Shown in pieces: positions 5,402 to 12,672 of a stretch of DNA of 16,487 nucleotides. The notes under the pieces were generated by a model. The model was not told the origin of the DNA. It was given only the letters and a program-made list of their open reading frames with translations, and did no database searches. The translations under genes were made by a program, and so were the position numbers. The stretch comes from an uncultured Collinsella sp. (lineage in GTDB: Bacteria > Actinomycetota > Coriobacteriia > Coriobacteriales > Coriobacteriaceae), in NCBI GenBank assembly GCA_900548815.1, contig URLR01000046.1, positions 1-16,487 on the forward strand. Reading direction: 5' to 3'. Numbering within the stretch: the stretch's first letter is position 1; every line of letters begins with the position of its first letter.

Positions 5402-6681
5402 ATGGTCTTAAGAATGCTTTCCGCATCAAAGAATTGCGCGAAAAGATTCTTTTTACCATAGCTATGCTCGTCGTGTACCGCATTGGTGCGCACGTTCCTG
5501 TGCCCGGCATTCCCTTCCAGGGGATGCTGGGCCTTTTCTCGACCGATAACAATTCGGTCGCCGCAGGTGCTATGGCCCTCCTGAATCTTTTCTCTGGCGG
5601 CGCGTTGAGCTATGTGTCGGTGTTTTCGCTGGGCATCATGCCTTACATCACCAGCTCGATCATCCTCCAGATGCTCCAGGCCGTCGTGCCTTCCCTGCAT
5701 GAGCTTGCCCGCGAGGGCGAGGTCGGTCAGACCAAGATTACGCAGTATTCGCGTTACCTCACCCTGGCTCTGGCAATCCTCAACTCCGTGGGTTACCTCT
5801 TCCTCTTTAAGAGCTTCGGCATCAGCTTCAATGGCGCCGGCGCTCCCGAGATCATCTTCGACCTCATGATCGTCGGCACGCTCACTGCGGGCGCCATGCT
5901 GATCATGTGGATTGGTGAGCTCATCACCCAGCGCGGTATCGGCAATGGCATGTCGCTGATCATCTTTGCGAATATCATGGCCGGTCTGCCGCAGGCTATC
6001 TTCTCCAGCACCGAGGGCAATGCCGGTGGCATCATCACCATGGTGATCATCTGTGCCATCATCCTGCTGGTTATCCCGCTGATTGTTTTCCTTGAGCGCG
6101 GCCAGCGCCGCATTCCGGTCTCCTACGCTAAGCGCGTCGTGGGCCGTCGCATGATGGGTGGCCAGACCACCTACCTGCCCATCAAGGTCAACACCGCGGG
6201 TGTTGTGCCGATCATCTTCGCTTCGGCGCTGCTGTACTTCCCGGCTCAGATTGCCGTGTTCTTCCCCGGCATCGGCTGGATCCAGGCAGTTGCCTCTGCG
6301 CTTTCGACCGGTTGGCTCAACTGGGTGCTTAACGTTGTCCTCATCGTGTTCTTCGCGTACTTCTACACCTCAATGGTGTTCAACCCCGATGACACGGCCG
6401 ACAACCTTAAGAAGCAGGGCGGCTTTATTCCGGGCGTGCGTCCGGGTAGGGCTACCGCGGCCTACATCAAGAACGCGCTCAACAAGATTACGCTTCCCAG
6501 CGCTGTCTTTTTGGCGCTCATCGCCATCGTGCCTTCGATCATCTTCTCCTTTACGGGTAACCATCTGATTCAGGCATTTGGCGGCACGTCCATCCTCATC
6601 ATGGTCGGCGTCGTGCTCGACACGGTCGATAAGCTCGAAGGCCAGATCAAGATGTATGATTACGATGGATTCTTTAAATAG
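5395..6681 (+). CDS. secY: Preprotein translocase subunit SecY
   Basis: SecY is the channel-forming membrane subunit of the SecYEG translocon. The 428-residue protein has about ten hydrophobic segments and family motifs: HVPVPGIPF near residue 35, GIMPYITSSIILQML, RGIGNGMSLIIFANIMAG, the cytosolic loop ERGQRRIPVSYAKR, and the ending KLEGQIKMYDYDGFFK. The start is GTG at 5395, overlapping the last codons of rplO. The nearest ATG (5402) is out of frame, and GTG gives MLNGLKNAFRIKELR, the expected SecY N terminus. Coupling with rplO translation is likely. A GGAAAGG at about 5378-5384 may serve as ribosome binding site. Confidence 0.97.
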   Translation: MLNGLKNAFRIKELREKILFTIAMLVVYRIGAHVPVPGIPFQGMLGLFSTDNNSVAAGAMALLNLFSGGALSYVSVFSLGIMPYITSSIILQMLQAVVPSLHELAREGEVGQTKITQYSRYLTLALAILNSVGYLFLFKSFGISFNGAGAPEIIFDLMIVGTLTAGAMLIMWIGELITQRGIGNGMSLIIFANIMAGLPQAIFSSTEGNAGGIITMVIICAIILLVIPLIVFLERGQRRIPVSYAKRVVGRRMMGGQTTYLPIKVNTAGVVPIIFASALLYFPAQIAVFFPGIGWIQAVASALSTGWLNWVLNVVLIVFFAYFYTSMVFNPDDTADNLKKQGGFIPGVRPGRATAAYIKNALNKITLPSAVFLALIAIVPSIIFSFTGNHLIQAFGGTSILIMVGVVLDTVDKLEGQIKMYDYDGFFK

Positions 6682-6699
6682 GCTAGAGGAGGATTGCTC

Positions 6700-7326
6700 A
6701 TGAACCTCGTATTGCTAGGAGCTCCGGGTGCCGGTAAGGGCACCGTCGCACAGGAGCTCGTCGCCGAGTTTGGCGTCGCCCACATTTCCACGGGCGACCT
6801 GCTGCGTGCTGCCGTCAAGGGTGGCACCGAGCTTGGTATTCAGGCTAAGAAGTACATGGACGCTGGCGAGCTCGTTCCCGACCAGCTCGTGATCGACCTT
6901 GTCAAGGAGCGCCTTGCTGCCGATGACGCCCAGCAGGGCTTCATCCTCGACGGCTTCCCGCGCAACACCGCCCAGGCTGTGACGCTCGATTCCGAGCTTT
7001 CTGCCATGGGTCGCGAGATCGACTGCGCCCTTCTGGTCGATGTGGCCCCCGAGGTCATTATCGATCGTCTGTCTTCGCGTCGCACCTGCCGCGCATGCGG
7101 TTACACCGGCACCGCTGCCGATGCTACCTGCCCCAAGTGTGGCGGCGAGATGTATCAGCGCGACGACGACAAGCCCGAGACCATCAAGAACCGTCTCGAC
7201 GTCTACGAGAAATCCACGAGCCCGCTCGTCGACTACTATCGTGGCCAGGGTCTGCTCAAGTCGGTCAACGGTGACCAGGCTCGCGAGACCGTGTACGGGG
7301 ATGTCAAAGAGGCTCTCGGTCTATGA
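6700..7326 (+). CDS. adk: Adenylate kinase with Cys4 zinc lid
   Basis: Adenylate kinase interconverts ATP plus AMP with two ADP. I place the start at ATG 6700, not the in-frame TTG at 6694, because GAGGAGG at 6686-6692 lies 7 nt before the ATG and overlaps too closely with the TTG. This gives 208 residues. The P-loop GAPGAGKGT is at residues 7-15, the AMP-binding STGDLLR near 30 and DGFPRN at 84-89. The lid has Cys130, Cys133, Cys144 and Cys147, a complete structural zinc site as in Gram-positive enzymes. The stop overlaps the map start as ATGA. Confidence 0.97.
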   Translation: MNLVLLGAPGAGKGTVAQELVAEFGVAHISTGDLLRAAVKGGTELGIQAKKYMDAGELVPDQLVIDLVKERLAADDAQQGFILDGFPRNTAQAVTLDSELSAMGREIDCALLVDVAPEVIIDRLSSRRTCRACGYTGTAADATCPKCGGEMYQRDDDKPETIKNRLDVYEKSTSPLVDYYRGQGLLKSVNGDQARETVYGDVKEALGL

Positions 7327-8111
7327 TCAAGATTAAGTCTGCAACGCAAATCGAGCAGATGAAGAAGGCAGGAGCGCTATCTAAGATGGCGCTCCGCCAC
7401 GTTGGAGCCATGGTGCGCCCCGGCGTTTCCACCTTTGAGCTCGATCAGCTCGCGGAGCAGATTATCCGCATGCATGGCGGCACCCCGGCCTTTAAGGGTT
7501 ACGGCGGGTTCCCGGGGACCATTTGCGCATCGATCAACGATGCCGTGGTCCACGGTATTCCCAACCCCGACATGATCCTGCGCGATGGCGATATCATCTC
7601 CATCGATACGGGAGCCGTTGTCGACGGTTGGGTCGGCGATAACGCTTGGACGTTTTTCGTCGGCACCCCCACGCCCGAAGCCAAGGCTTTGTGCGAGGTC
7701 ACGCGCGATTGCCTTAAGGCTGCCATCGAGCAGGCTGTTCCCGGTAACCATATCGGGGACGTCGGTTATGCCGTTCAGTCCCTCGCCGAGTCTCACGGTT
7801 ACGGTGTGCTTCGTGATTATGTAGGCCATGGCATTGGCCGCGTGATGCACGAGGACCCCAACGTTCCTAACTATGGAAAGAAGGGGAGGGGCGTTCGCCT
7901 CCAGGCCGGCATGGTCATTGCCATCGAGCCGATGGTTACGATGGGTTCCAACCATGTGAGCACGGGCTCCGACGGTTGGATTGTTACGACCAACGATCAC
8001 CTGCCCGCCGCGCACTACGAGAACACCGTCGCCATTACCAATGACGGTCCGGTGATTCTGACCACGGATGCCCAAGGTGCTTGGTGTTCGCTCCAAGGCG
8101 GAGAAATGTAA
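7323..8111 (+). CDS. map: Methionine aminopeptidase, type I
   Basis: This enzyme removes the initiator methionine from nascent proteins. The 262-residue protein has the five metal ligands of the pita-bread fold: Asp95 (IDTGA), Asp106 (GDNAWTF), His169 (GHGIG), Glu202 (IEPM) and Glu233 (HYENTVAI), plus His77 (VHGIPN) for catalysis. It lacks an N-terminal zinc extension, consistent with type Ia. Its ATG overlaps the adk TGA, indicating coupled translation. Confidence 0.97.
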   Translation: MIKIKSATQIEQMKKAGALSKMALRHVGAMVRPGVSTFELDQLAEQIIRMHGGTPAFKGYGGFPGTICASINDAVVHGIPNPDMILRDGDIISIDTGAVVDGWVGDNAWTFFVGTPTPEAKALCEVTRDCLKAAIEQAVPGNHIGDVGYAVQSLAESHGYGVLRDYVGHGIGRVMHEDPNVPNYGKKGRGVRLQAGMVIAIEPMVTMGSNHVSTGSDGWIVTTNDHLPAAHYENTVAITNDGPVILTTDAQGAWCSLQGGEM

Positions 8112-8147
8112 CAAGTTCCACTTAGTTGTGGAGCCATTACGAAGTTA

Positions 8148-8176
8148 TTACGATGCGTGCATACGTGTTGTAGAAT
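8148..8176 (+). promoter_or_regulatory. Candidate promoter upstream of infA
   Basis: TAGAAT at 8171-8176 (5 of 6 to TATAAT) lies 17 bp after TTACGA at 8148-8153, a weak -35. The 104-nt gap between map and infA is more AT-rich than its surroundings. A start near 8183 would give infA a leader of about 33 nt and separate the alpha-operon genes from the spc genes. No terminator precedes it, so readthrough from map is also likely. Confidence 0.45.
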
Positions 8177-8215
8177 ACTCAATCGCTGTCGTTTTCTAGA
8201 GAAAGATGATTGCTT

Positions 8216-8434
8216 GTGAAGAAGGAAGACGCAATTGAGCTCGAGGGTACGGTAAAGGAACCGCTGCCCAACGCCATGTTTAAGGTCGAGCTCGAGAACG
8301 GTCATTCGGTTCTGTGCAACATTTCTGGCAAGATCCGAATGAATTACATCCGTATTCTCCCCGGTGACAGGGTTGTCGTGGAGCTTTCCCCGTACGACCT
8401 GACCCGCGGCCGCATCACCTATCGCTACAAATAG
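8216..8434 (+). CDS. infA: Translation initiation factor IF-1
   Basis: IF-1 binds the 30S A site during initiation. From GTG 8216 the protein has 72 residues, the usual size. It starts MKKEDAIELEGTV, has LPNAMFKVELENGH and the conserved C-terminal half ending SPYDLTRGRITYRYK, the OB-fold signature. The in-frame TTG at 8210 would add two residues (MLVKKED). I prefer GTG because homologues begin near the KED, but the ribosome binding site is weak for both (AGAGAAAG near 8198-8205). Confidence 0.95.
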   Translation: MKKEDAIELEGTVKEPLPNAMFKVELENGHSVLCNISGKIRMNYIRILPGDRVVVELSPYDLTRGRITYRYK

Positions 8435-8458
8435 CGGCACGCATACACGCACTCCATT

Positions 8459-8535
8459 TCCGACTGCAGGCTTAGCTCAACCTACGGTCGGATTGTGTGT
8501 GAAGACCAGCCATAGTTTTAAACGCCTGCGGCTGG
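8459..8535 (+). other. Two hairpins in the infA-rpmJ leader
   Basis: In the 150-nt gap between infA and rpmJ, TCCGAC (8459-8464) pairs with GTCGGA (8487-8492), and CCAGCC (8506-8511) pairs with GGCTGG (8530-8535). Both have long loops, and neither is followed by a T tract. The region may be a regulatory leader or an RNA-processing spacer. No gene is visible in it. Confidence 0.35.
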
Positions 8536-8584
8536 GCGAGTAGATAGTAGGGAAGTAGTTTGAGCGCTACCGAAAGGAAGAACG

Positions 8585-8698
8585 ATGAAGGTACGTCCTT
8601 CGGTCAAGAAGATGTGCGATAAGTGCAAAATCATTAGGCGCCATGGCAAGGTCCTCGTCATTTGCGAGAACCCCCGTCATAAGCAGCGTCAGGGTTAA
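8585..8698 (+). CDS. rpmJ: 50S ribosomal protein L36, zinc-binding form
   Basis: This 37-codon gene is easily missed because of its size. The product reads MKVRPSVKKMCDKCKIIRRH and ends NPRHKQRQG, the full L36 sequence. Cys11, Cys14, Cys27 and His32 form the zinc ribbon of the zinc-containing (C+) L36 type. ATG at 8585 follows AAAGGAAG, and the stop is 14 nt before rpsM, the standard neighbour. Confidence 0.97.
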   Translation: MKVRPSVKKMCDKCKIIRRHGKVLVICENPRHKQRQG

Positions 8699-8712
8699 GA
8701 GAGGAGACTACG

Positions 8713-9087
8713 TTGGCCCGTATTAATGGTGTCGACCTCCCGCGTGAGAAGCGCGTTGAGATCGGTCTGACCTACATTTACGGCATCGGCCGCACCACTG
8801 CGACGAAGATTTGCGTCGAGTGCAACGTTAACGTGGATACGCGCGTTAAGGACCTCACCGAGGATGAGGTTAACGCCATCCGCGATTATATCGATAAGAA
8901 CCAGATCATGGTTGAGGGCGACCTCCGCCGTGAGCGCAACCAGAACGTCAAGCGCCTTATGGACATCGGCTGCAACCGCGGCCTTCGTCACCGCAAGGGC
9001 CTCCCGGTCCGCGGCCAGCGCACCCACACTAACGCTCGTACCCGCAAGGGCCCGAAGCGTCAGATCGGTGCTAAGAAGAAGAAATAA
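8713..9087 (+). CDS. rpsM: 30S ribosomal protein S13
   Basis: The 124-residue protein begins MARINGVDLPREKRVEIGLTYIYGIG and ends with the basic tail RTRKGPKRQIGAKKKK type region preceded by GLPVRGQRTHTNAR. S13 lies in the 30S head and touches P-site tRNA and L5. The start is TTG at 8713, which has GAGGAG at 8701-8706 and gives the conserved MARI N terminus; no ATG or GTG fits. Confidence 0.97.
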   Translation: MARINGVDLPREKRVEIGLTYIYGIGRTTATKICVECNVNVDTRVKDLTEDEVNAIRDYIDKNQIMVEGDLRRERNQNVKRLMDIGCNRGLRHRKGLPVRGQRTHTNARTRKGPKRQIGAKKKK

Positions 9088-9101
9088 GGAGCGCTAGATA
9101 G

Positions 9102-9506
9102 ATGGCTACTGCTAAGAAGAACGTTCGCGCTGCCCGTCTGAAGCGCGCGGACCGTAAGAACATTTCCGTGGGCCAGGCTCACATTCGTTCTACGTTCAAC
9201 AACACGATCGTTTCGATCACCGATCCCCAGGGCAACGTCATTTCCTGGAAGTCGGCTGGCCAGGTGGGCTTCAAGGGCTCCCGTAAGTCCACGCCGTTCG
9301 CTGCCCAGATGGCTGCCGAGGCTGCTGCCAAGCAGGCCATGGAGCACGGTATGAAGAAGGTTTCCGTCTTCGTCAAGGGCCCCGGCTCCGGTCGTGAGAC
9401 CGCCATCCGCTCCCTCCAGGCTGCTGGCCTCGAGGTCTCGAGCATCCAGGACAAGACCCCCATTCCGCACAACGGCTGCCGCCCCAAGAAGCGTCGCCGC
9501 GTGTAA
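9102..9506 (+). CDS. rpsK: 30S ribosomal protein S11
   Basis: The 134-residue protein has the S11 motifs HIRSTFNNTIVSITD, KSTPFAAQMAAEAAAKQAM, VFVKGPGSGRETAIRSLQA and the C-terminal DKTPIPHNGCRPKKRRRV. S11 lines the 30S platform at the mRNA exit. ATG at 9102 is 14 nt after rpsM and follows AAGGAG. Confidence 0.98.
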   Translation: MATAKKNVRAARLKRADRKNISVGQAHIRSTFNNTIVSITDPQGNVISWKSAGQVGFKGSRKSTPFAAQMAAEAAAKQAMEHGMKKVSVFVKGPGSGRETAIRSLQAAGLEVSSIQDKTPIPHNGCRPKKRRRV

Positions 9507-9525
9507 CTGAAAGGATCGTATCAAT

Positions 9526-10122
9526 ATGGCAATCGACAGGACTCCTGTTCTTAAGCGCTGCCGTCAGCTCGGGATCGATCCCGCTGAGCTCGGTTACAGC
9601 AGCAAGAAGGAATCTATCCGTCAGCCCAAGCGCCGTCGCAAGGAATCTGAGTACGGCATGCAGCTGCGCGAGAAGCAGAAGGTCAAGTTCATCTATGGCG
9701 TTCTGGAGAAGCAGTTCCACGGCTACTTCAACAAGGCCCGCAAGATGAACGGCGTCACCGGTGAGAACCTCATGATCATCCTTGAGTCTCGCCTCGACAA
9801 CGTCGTCTTCCGTCTTGGCTTCGCCCGCACCCGCAAAGAGGCTCGTCAGTCCGTCCGTCACGGTCACTTCACCGTGAACGGCAAGCGCGTGGACATCCCG
9901 TCCTACCGCGTCAAGGCCGGCGACGTCGTCGCTGTCGGCGAGAAGTTCCGTGACCTCCTCCCCATCAAGGAGGCACTGATTTCCTCCGAGCGCTTTGAGG
10001 TCCCTGGCTGGCTCGAGGTCGATATCGAGAAGCTGTCTGGTAACGTGCTCGCTCTGCCGACGCGTGAGCAGATCAGCGGTGATATCAACGAGCAGCTCAT
10101 CGTCGAGCTCTACTCTAAGTAG
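9526..10122 (+). CDS. rpsD: 30S ribosomal protein S4, zinc-free type
   Basis: The 198-residue protein starts MAIDRTPVLKRCRQLGID, contains KQKVKFIYGVLEKQFHGYF and an S4 RNA-binding domain (LESRLDNVVFRLGFARTRKE near residue 90), and ends NEQLIVELYSK. It lacks the N-terminal Cys cluster of zinc-binding S4 and is therefore the C-minus type, while S14 and L36 in the same operons keep zinc sites. S4 nucleates 16S rRNA assembly. It precedes rpoA, the usual order. Confidence 0.97.
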   Translation: MAIDRTPVLKRCRQLGIDPAELGYSSKKESIRQPKRRRKESEYGMQLREKQKVKFIYGVLEKQFHGYFNKARKMNGVTGENLMIILESRLDNVVFRLGFARTRKEARQSVRHGHFTVNGKRVDIPSYRVKAGDVVAVGEKFRDLLPIKEALISSERFEVPGWLEVDIEKLSGNVLALPTREQISGDINEQLIVELYSK

Positions 10123-10154
10123 TCCATCCGGGCTGCTGAGGCTGGAGGTAATAC

Positions 10155-11096
10155 ATGTCAGAATTCATTAGGCCTCAGGTTCAGGTCGAAGAGATCAACG
10201 AGACGTCTGCTCGTGTCTCCGTCGAGCCGCTCGAGCGTGGCTACGGCGATACGCTGGGTAACTCCCTTCGTCGCGTTCTTCTGTCCTCGCTCGAGGGTGC
10301 CGCCGTCGAGGCTATTCAGATCGATGGCGCGCAGCACGAGTTCATGACCATCCCTAACATGGTCGAGGATGTCACCGACATCGTCCTGAATGTCAAGGGT
10401 CTTGTCTTCAGGGCTCTCGGCACGACCGACGAGGCGACCGCCACCATTTCGGTTGACGGCCCCTGCGAGGTCACCGGTGCGGACTTCTTTATTCCGTCCG
10501 AGTTTGAGCTGGTCAACCCCGAGCAGCACATCGCTACGCTCACCGAGGGTGGCCATCTCACCATGAGCATGCGCATCGGCTATGGCCGCGGCTATGTTTC
10601 TGGCGAGGCCAACAAACGCGACAACGATCCCATCGGTGTGATCCACGTCGACTCGCTGTACTCGCCGGTTTCCCGTTGCGCCAAGCTCGTTGAGGCTTGC
10701 CGTGTCGGTCAGCACACCGACTACGACCGCCTTGTCCTCGAGATCGAGACCAACGGCTCCATCGCCCCGCGCGACGCCGTGGTCCAGGCTGCCAATATCA
10801 TTAACCAGCATATGGCTGCCTTTATGAACCTTGCCGAGACCCCCGAGGTCGAGGAGGAGGCTTCGATCTTCGCTCCCGAGGTCACCAACGACAACGCTGA
10901 GCTGGACAAGCAGATCGAGGATCTGGACCTTTCCGTCCGTTCTTACAACTGCCTTAAGCGCGCCAGCATTCACTCGGTCCGTCAGCTCGTTGAGTTCTCG
11001 GAGAACGATCTGCTCAACATCCGTAACTTCGGTGTTAAGTCGATCGAGGAAGTGAAGGACAAGCTTGAGTCCATGGGCCTGAGCCTGAAGGCTTAA
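10155..11096 (+). CDS. rpoA: DNA-directed RNA polymerase subunit alpha
   Basis: The 313-residue protein is a full-length alpha subunit. The N-terminal dimerisation domain (about 1-230) has ERGYGDTLGNSLRRVLLSSL and the C-terminal domain (about 250-313) has LSVRSYNCLKRA, LLNIRNFGVKSIEEVKDKL and the ending MGLSLKA. Arg262 in VRSYNC corresponds to the DNA UP-element contact Arg265 of E. coli alpha. An acidic linker, PEVEEEA, joins the domains. The ATG at 10155 has GGAGG about 7 nt upstream. Confidence 0.98.
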   Translation: MSEFIRPQVQVEEINETSARVSVEPLERGYGDTLGNSLRRVLLSSLEGAAVEAIQIDGAQHEFMTIPNMVEDVTDIVLNVKGLVFRALGTTDEATATISVDGPCEVTGADFFIPSEFELVNPEQHIATLTEGGHLTMSMRIGYGRGYVSGEANKRDNDPIGVIHVDSLYSPVSRCAKLVEACRVGQHTDYDRLVLEIETNGSIAPRDAVVQAANIINQHMAAFMNLAETPEVEEEASIFAPEVTNDNAELDKQIEDLDLSVRSYNCLKRASIHSVRQLVEFSENDLLNIRNFGVKSIEEVKDKLESMGLSLKA

Positions 11097-11126
11097 TGCT
11101 TCGCATATTTGAGGAGAAACTAGACC

Positions 11127-11594
11127 ATGCGTCATAACGTTAAGAAGGGCCTGAAGCTCGGCACCGATGCGAGCCACACCAAGGCCATGAAGAAGAGCCT
11201 TGCTAAGGCCCTCTTCGAGAACGACCGCATCAAGACCACCGAGACCCGCGCTAAGGCGCTGCGTTCGGTCGTCGATCCGATCATCACCTGGGCCAAGAAG
11301 GGCGACCTGCACTCTCGTCGTCTGGCTATCGCCAAGCTCGACGATAAGCAGCTCGTTGCCGAGATCTTCGACAAGGCTGCTCAGGGCATGTGGCAGGACC
11401 GCAACGGCGGTTACACCCGCATCATGAAGCTCGGTAACCGCAAGGGCGACAACGCTCCCATCGTTATCATGGAGCTCGTCACCGAGCCTTGCACGCCTAA
11501 GGCTAAGAAGGCTGCTCCGGCCCCCAAGAAGGCCGCTGCTCCCAAGAAGGTCGAGGCTGCCGAGGAGGCTCCTGCTGAGGAGACCGCTGAGTAG
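11127..11594 (+). CDS. rplQ: 50S ribosomal protein L17
   Basis: The conserved core of about 118 residues starts MRHNVKKGLKLGTDASHTKA and includes LFENDRIKTTETRAKALR and ITWAKKGDLHSRRLA, then NRKGDNAPIVIMELV. It is followed by a tail of roughly 35 residues rich in Lys, Ala, Pro and Glu (KAAPAPKKAAAPKKVEAAEE), which many actinobacterial L17 proteins also carry. It is the last gene of the alpha operon, and a strong terminator follows the stop. Confidence 0.98.
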   Translation: MRHNVKKGLKLGTDASHTKAMKKSLAKALFENDRIKTTETRAKALRSVVDPIITWAKKGDLHSRRLAIAKLDDKQLVAEIFDKAAQGMWQDRNGGYTRIMKLGNRKGDNAPIVIMELVTEPCTPKAKKAAPAPKKAAAPKKVEAAEEAPAEETAE

Positions 11595-11619
11595 ACAATC
11601 CGTCTGCATAGGCTATATT
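11592..11619 (+). promoter_or_regulatory. Candidate truA promoter overlapping the rplQ stop codon
   Basis: TAGACA at 11592-11597 (5 of 6 to TTGACA) and TATATT at 11614-11619 (5 of 6 to TATAAT) are 16 bp apart. The -35 begins in the rplQ stop TAG. Transcription would begin near 11626, inside the left arm of the following terminator stem. Consensus match only; a start site has not been measured. Confidence 0.5.
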
Positions 11620-11620
11620 C

Positions 11621-11651
11621 GAGGGGTACGTTCGCGTACCCCTCTTTTTTT
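11621..11651 (+). terminator. Rho-independent terminator of the alpha operon
   Basis: GAGGGGTACG (11621-11630) and CGTACCCCTC (11635-11644) form a perfect 10-bp stem with a TTCG loop, followed at once by seven T residues (11645-11651). It lies 26 nt after the rplQ stop. Confidence 0.95.
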
Positions 11652-11686
11652 GTCGCGATACCGTTGCTTGTTTGTTGGGAGCGCCC

Positions 11687-12511
11687 ATGACTGCGCCGTC
11701 TGATTTCAATTCGATTTCCGAGCTTGACGCCACGCTCGTATTTCGCGTGGCCTATGATGGCTCGTCGTATAGCGGATTTGCCGAGCAGCCGGGACAGACG
11801 ACGGTTGCGGGTGAGCTACGTCGAGCTATTGAGACGCTCCTGCGCCGTCCGATCGACCTGACGTGTGCGGGACGTACCGATGCCGGCGTGCATGCGGTGG
11901 CACAGTTTATCAGCGTGCCCGTAACGGACGCTGAGTTGGCTTTGACGCGCCGTAGGTGGCTGAGGGCTATGGATGCCCTCCTGCCCAAAGATATCGCCAT
12001 AAACGAGGTCTACAAGGCCCGTAAAGGCTTTTCTGCACGCTTTGATGCGCATTCCCGTACGTATACGTACCGTATTGCCGATCGCGACACGCGCCCTGTG
12101 CTTTCGCGCGGTGCGGTGTGGTGGCATCGCTACCCATTGGATGTTGAGGCGATGTCTGCGGCCTGTCCCGCGCTGCTGGGCGAGCAGGACTTCAAGAGCT
12201 TTTGCAAGGTGGCGTCTGCCGTGGGCAAGCCCACGCACCGCTGCGTGATGCGTGCCGAGTTTGGCCATGAGGTTGCGTTTGGCGAGGACATCCTGACGTT
12301 TACCATCGAGGGCAATGCGTTTCTGCATTCGATGGTCCGCACGATCGTGGGCACGCTTGTCGAGATTGGCATGCATCGCCGTGAACCCGAGTGGATGCGC
12401 GAGGTCATCGATGCTTGCGACCGTACCGCTGCGGGCCCCACGGCTCCTGCCTGCGGCCTTACGTTTATGGGCGTGGATTACGATCCCGCCGAGCTTGTCG
12501 TGCTCGACTAG
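11687..12511 (+). CDS. truA: tRNA pseudouridine(38-40) synthase TruA
   Basis: TruA modifies uridines 38-40 in tRNA anticodon arms. From ATG 11687 the protein has 274 residues. Upstream in-frame TTG codons at 11672 and 11675 are possible, but GGGAG at 11677-11681 is well spaced for the ATG. Motifs are RVAYDGSSYSGFAEQPGQ, the catalytic AGRTDAGVHA with Asp65, RTYTYRI, DFKSFCK and HSMVRTIVGTLVEIG. The position after rplQ is common in bacteria. It probably has its own promoter, since a strong terminator separates it from rplQ. Confidence 0.96.
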   Translation: MTAPSDFNSISELDATLVFRVAYDGSSYSGFAEQPGQTTVAGELRRAIETLLRRPIDLTCAGRTDAGVHAVAQFISVPVTDAELALTRRRWLRAMDALLPKDIAINEVYKARKGFSARFDAHSRTYTYRIADRDTRPVLSRGAVWWHRYPLDVEAMSAACPALLGEQDFKSFCKVASAVGKPTHRCVMRAEFGHEVAFGEDILTFTIEGNAFLHSMVRTIVGTLVEIGMHRREPEWMREVIDACDRTAAGPTAPACGLTFMGVDYDPAELVVLD

Positions 12512-12629
12512 GGGAGGGCTCGGCGCGTCGTGCGTCGGCACCTGTCATCTGTGGGCTGCGCGTGTGCAACATCTGTTCTTGGCGTGCAATACAACCGGTG
12601 TCTCATTGCTTTTATTGCCGGGGTGTACC

Positions 12630-12671
12630 ATGAACGACAGTTTGATTCACTGCTGTCGAGAGGACGGATAA
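12630..12671 (+). CDS. Possible 13-residue leader peptide before the glycosyltransferase gene
   Basis: ATG 12630 opens the 13-codon frame MNDSLIHCCREDG, ending in TAA one base before the TTG start of the next gene. GGGGTG lies shortly upstream. The last codons contain the ribosome binding site of the next gene (AGAGGA, 12659-12664). This could couple translation, but so short a frame may occur by chance. In the rest of the 161-nt gap I see no clear promoter. Confidence 0.3.
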   Translation: MNDSLIHCCREDG

Positions 12672-12672
12672 C

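Noticed and set aside
6694..6699. TTG start for adk adding two residues
   Set aside because: The Shine-Dalgarno GAGGAGG ends one base before this TTG, too close; ATG 6700 has ideal spacing and matches homologues.
10158..11609. 483-codon open frame antisense to rpoA and rplQ
   Set aside because: It is a by-product of strongly biased C-ending codons in rpoA and rplQ, has no family resemblance and lies opposite two certain genes.
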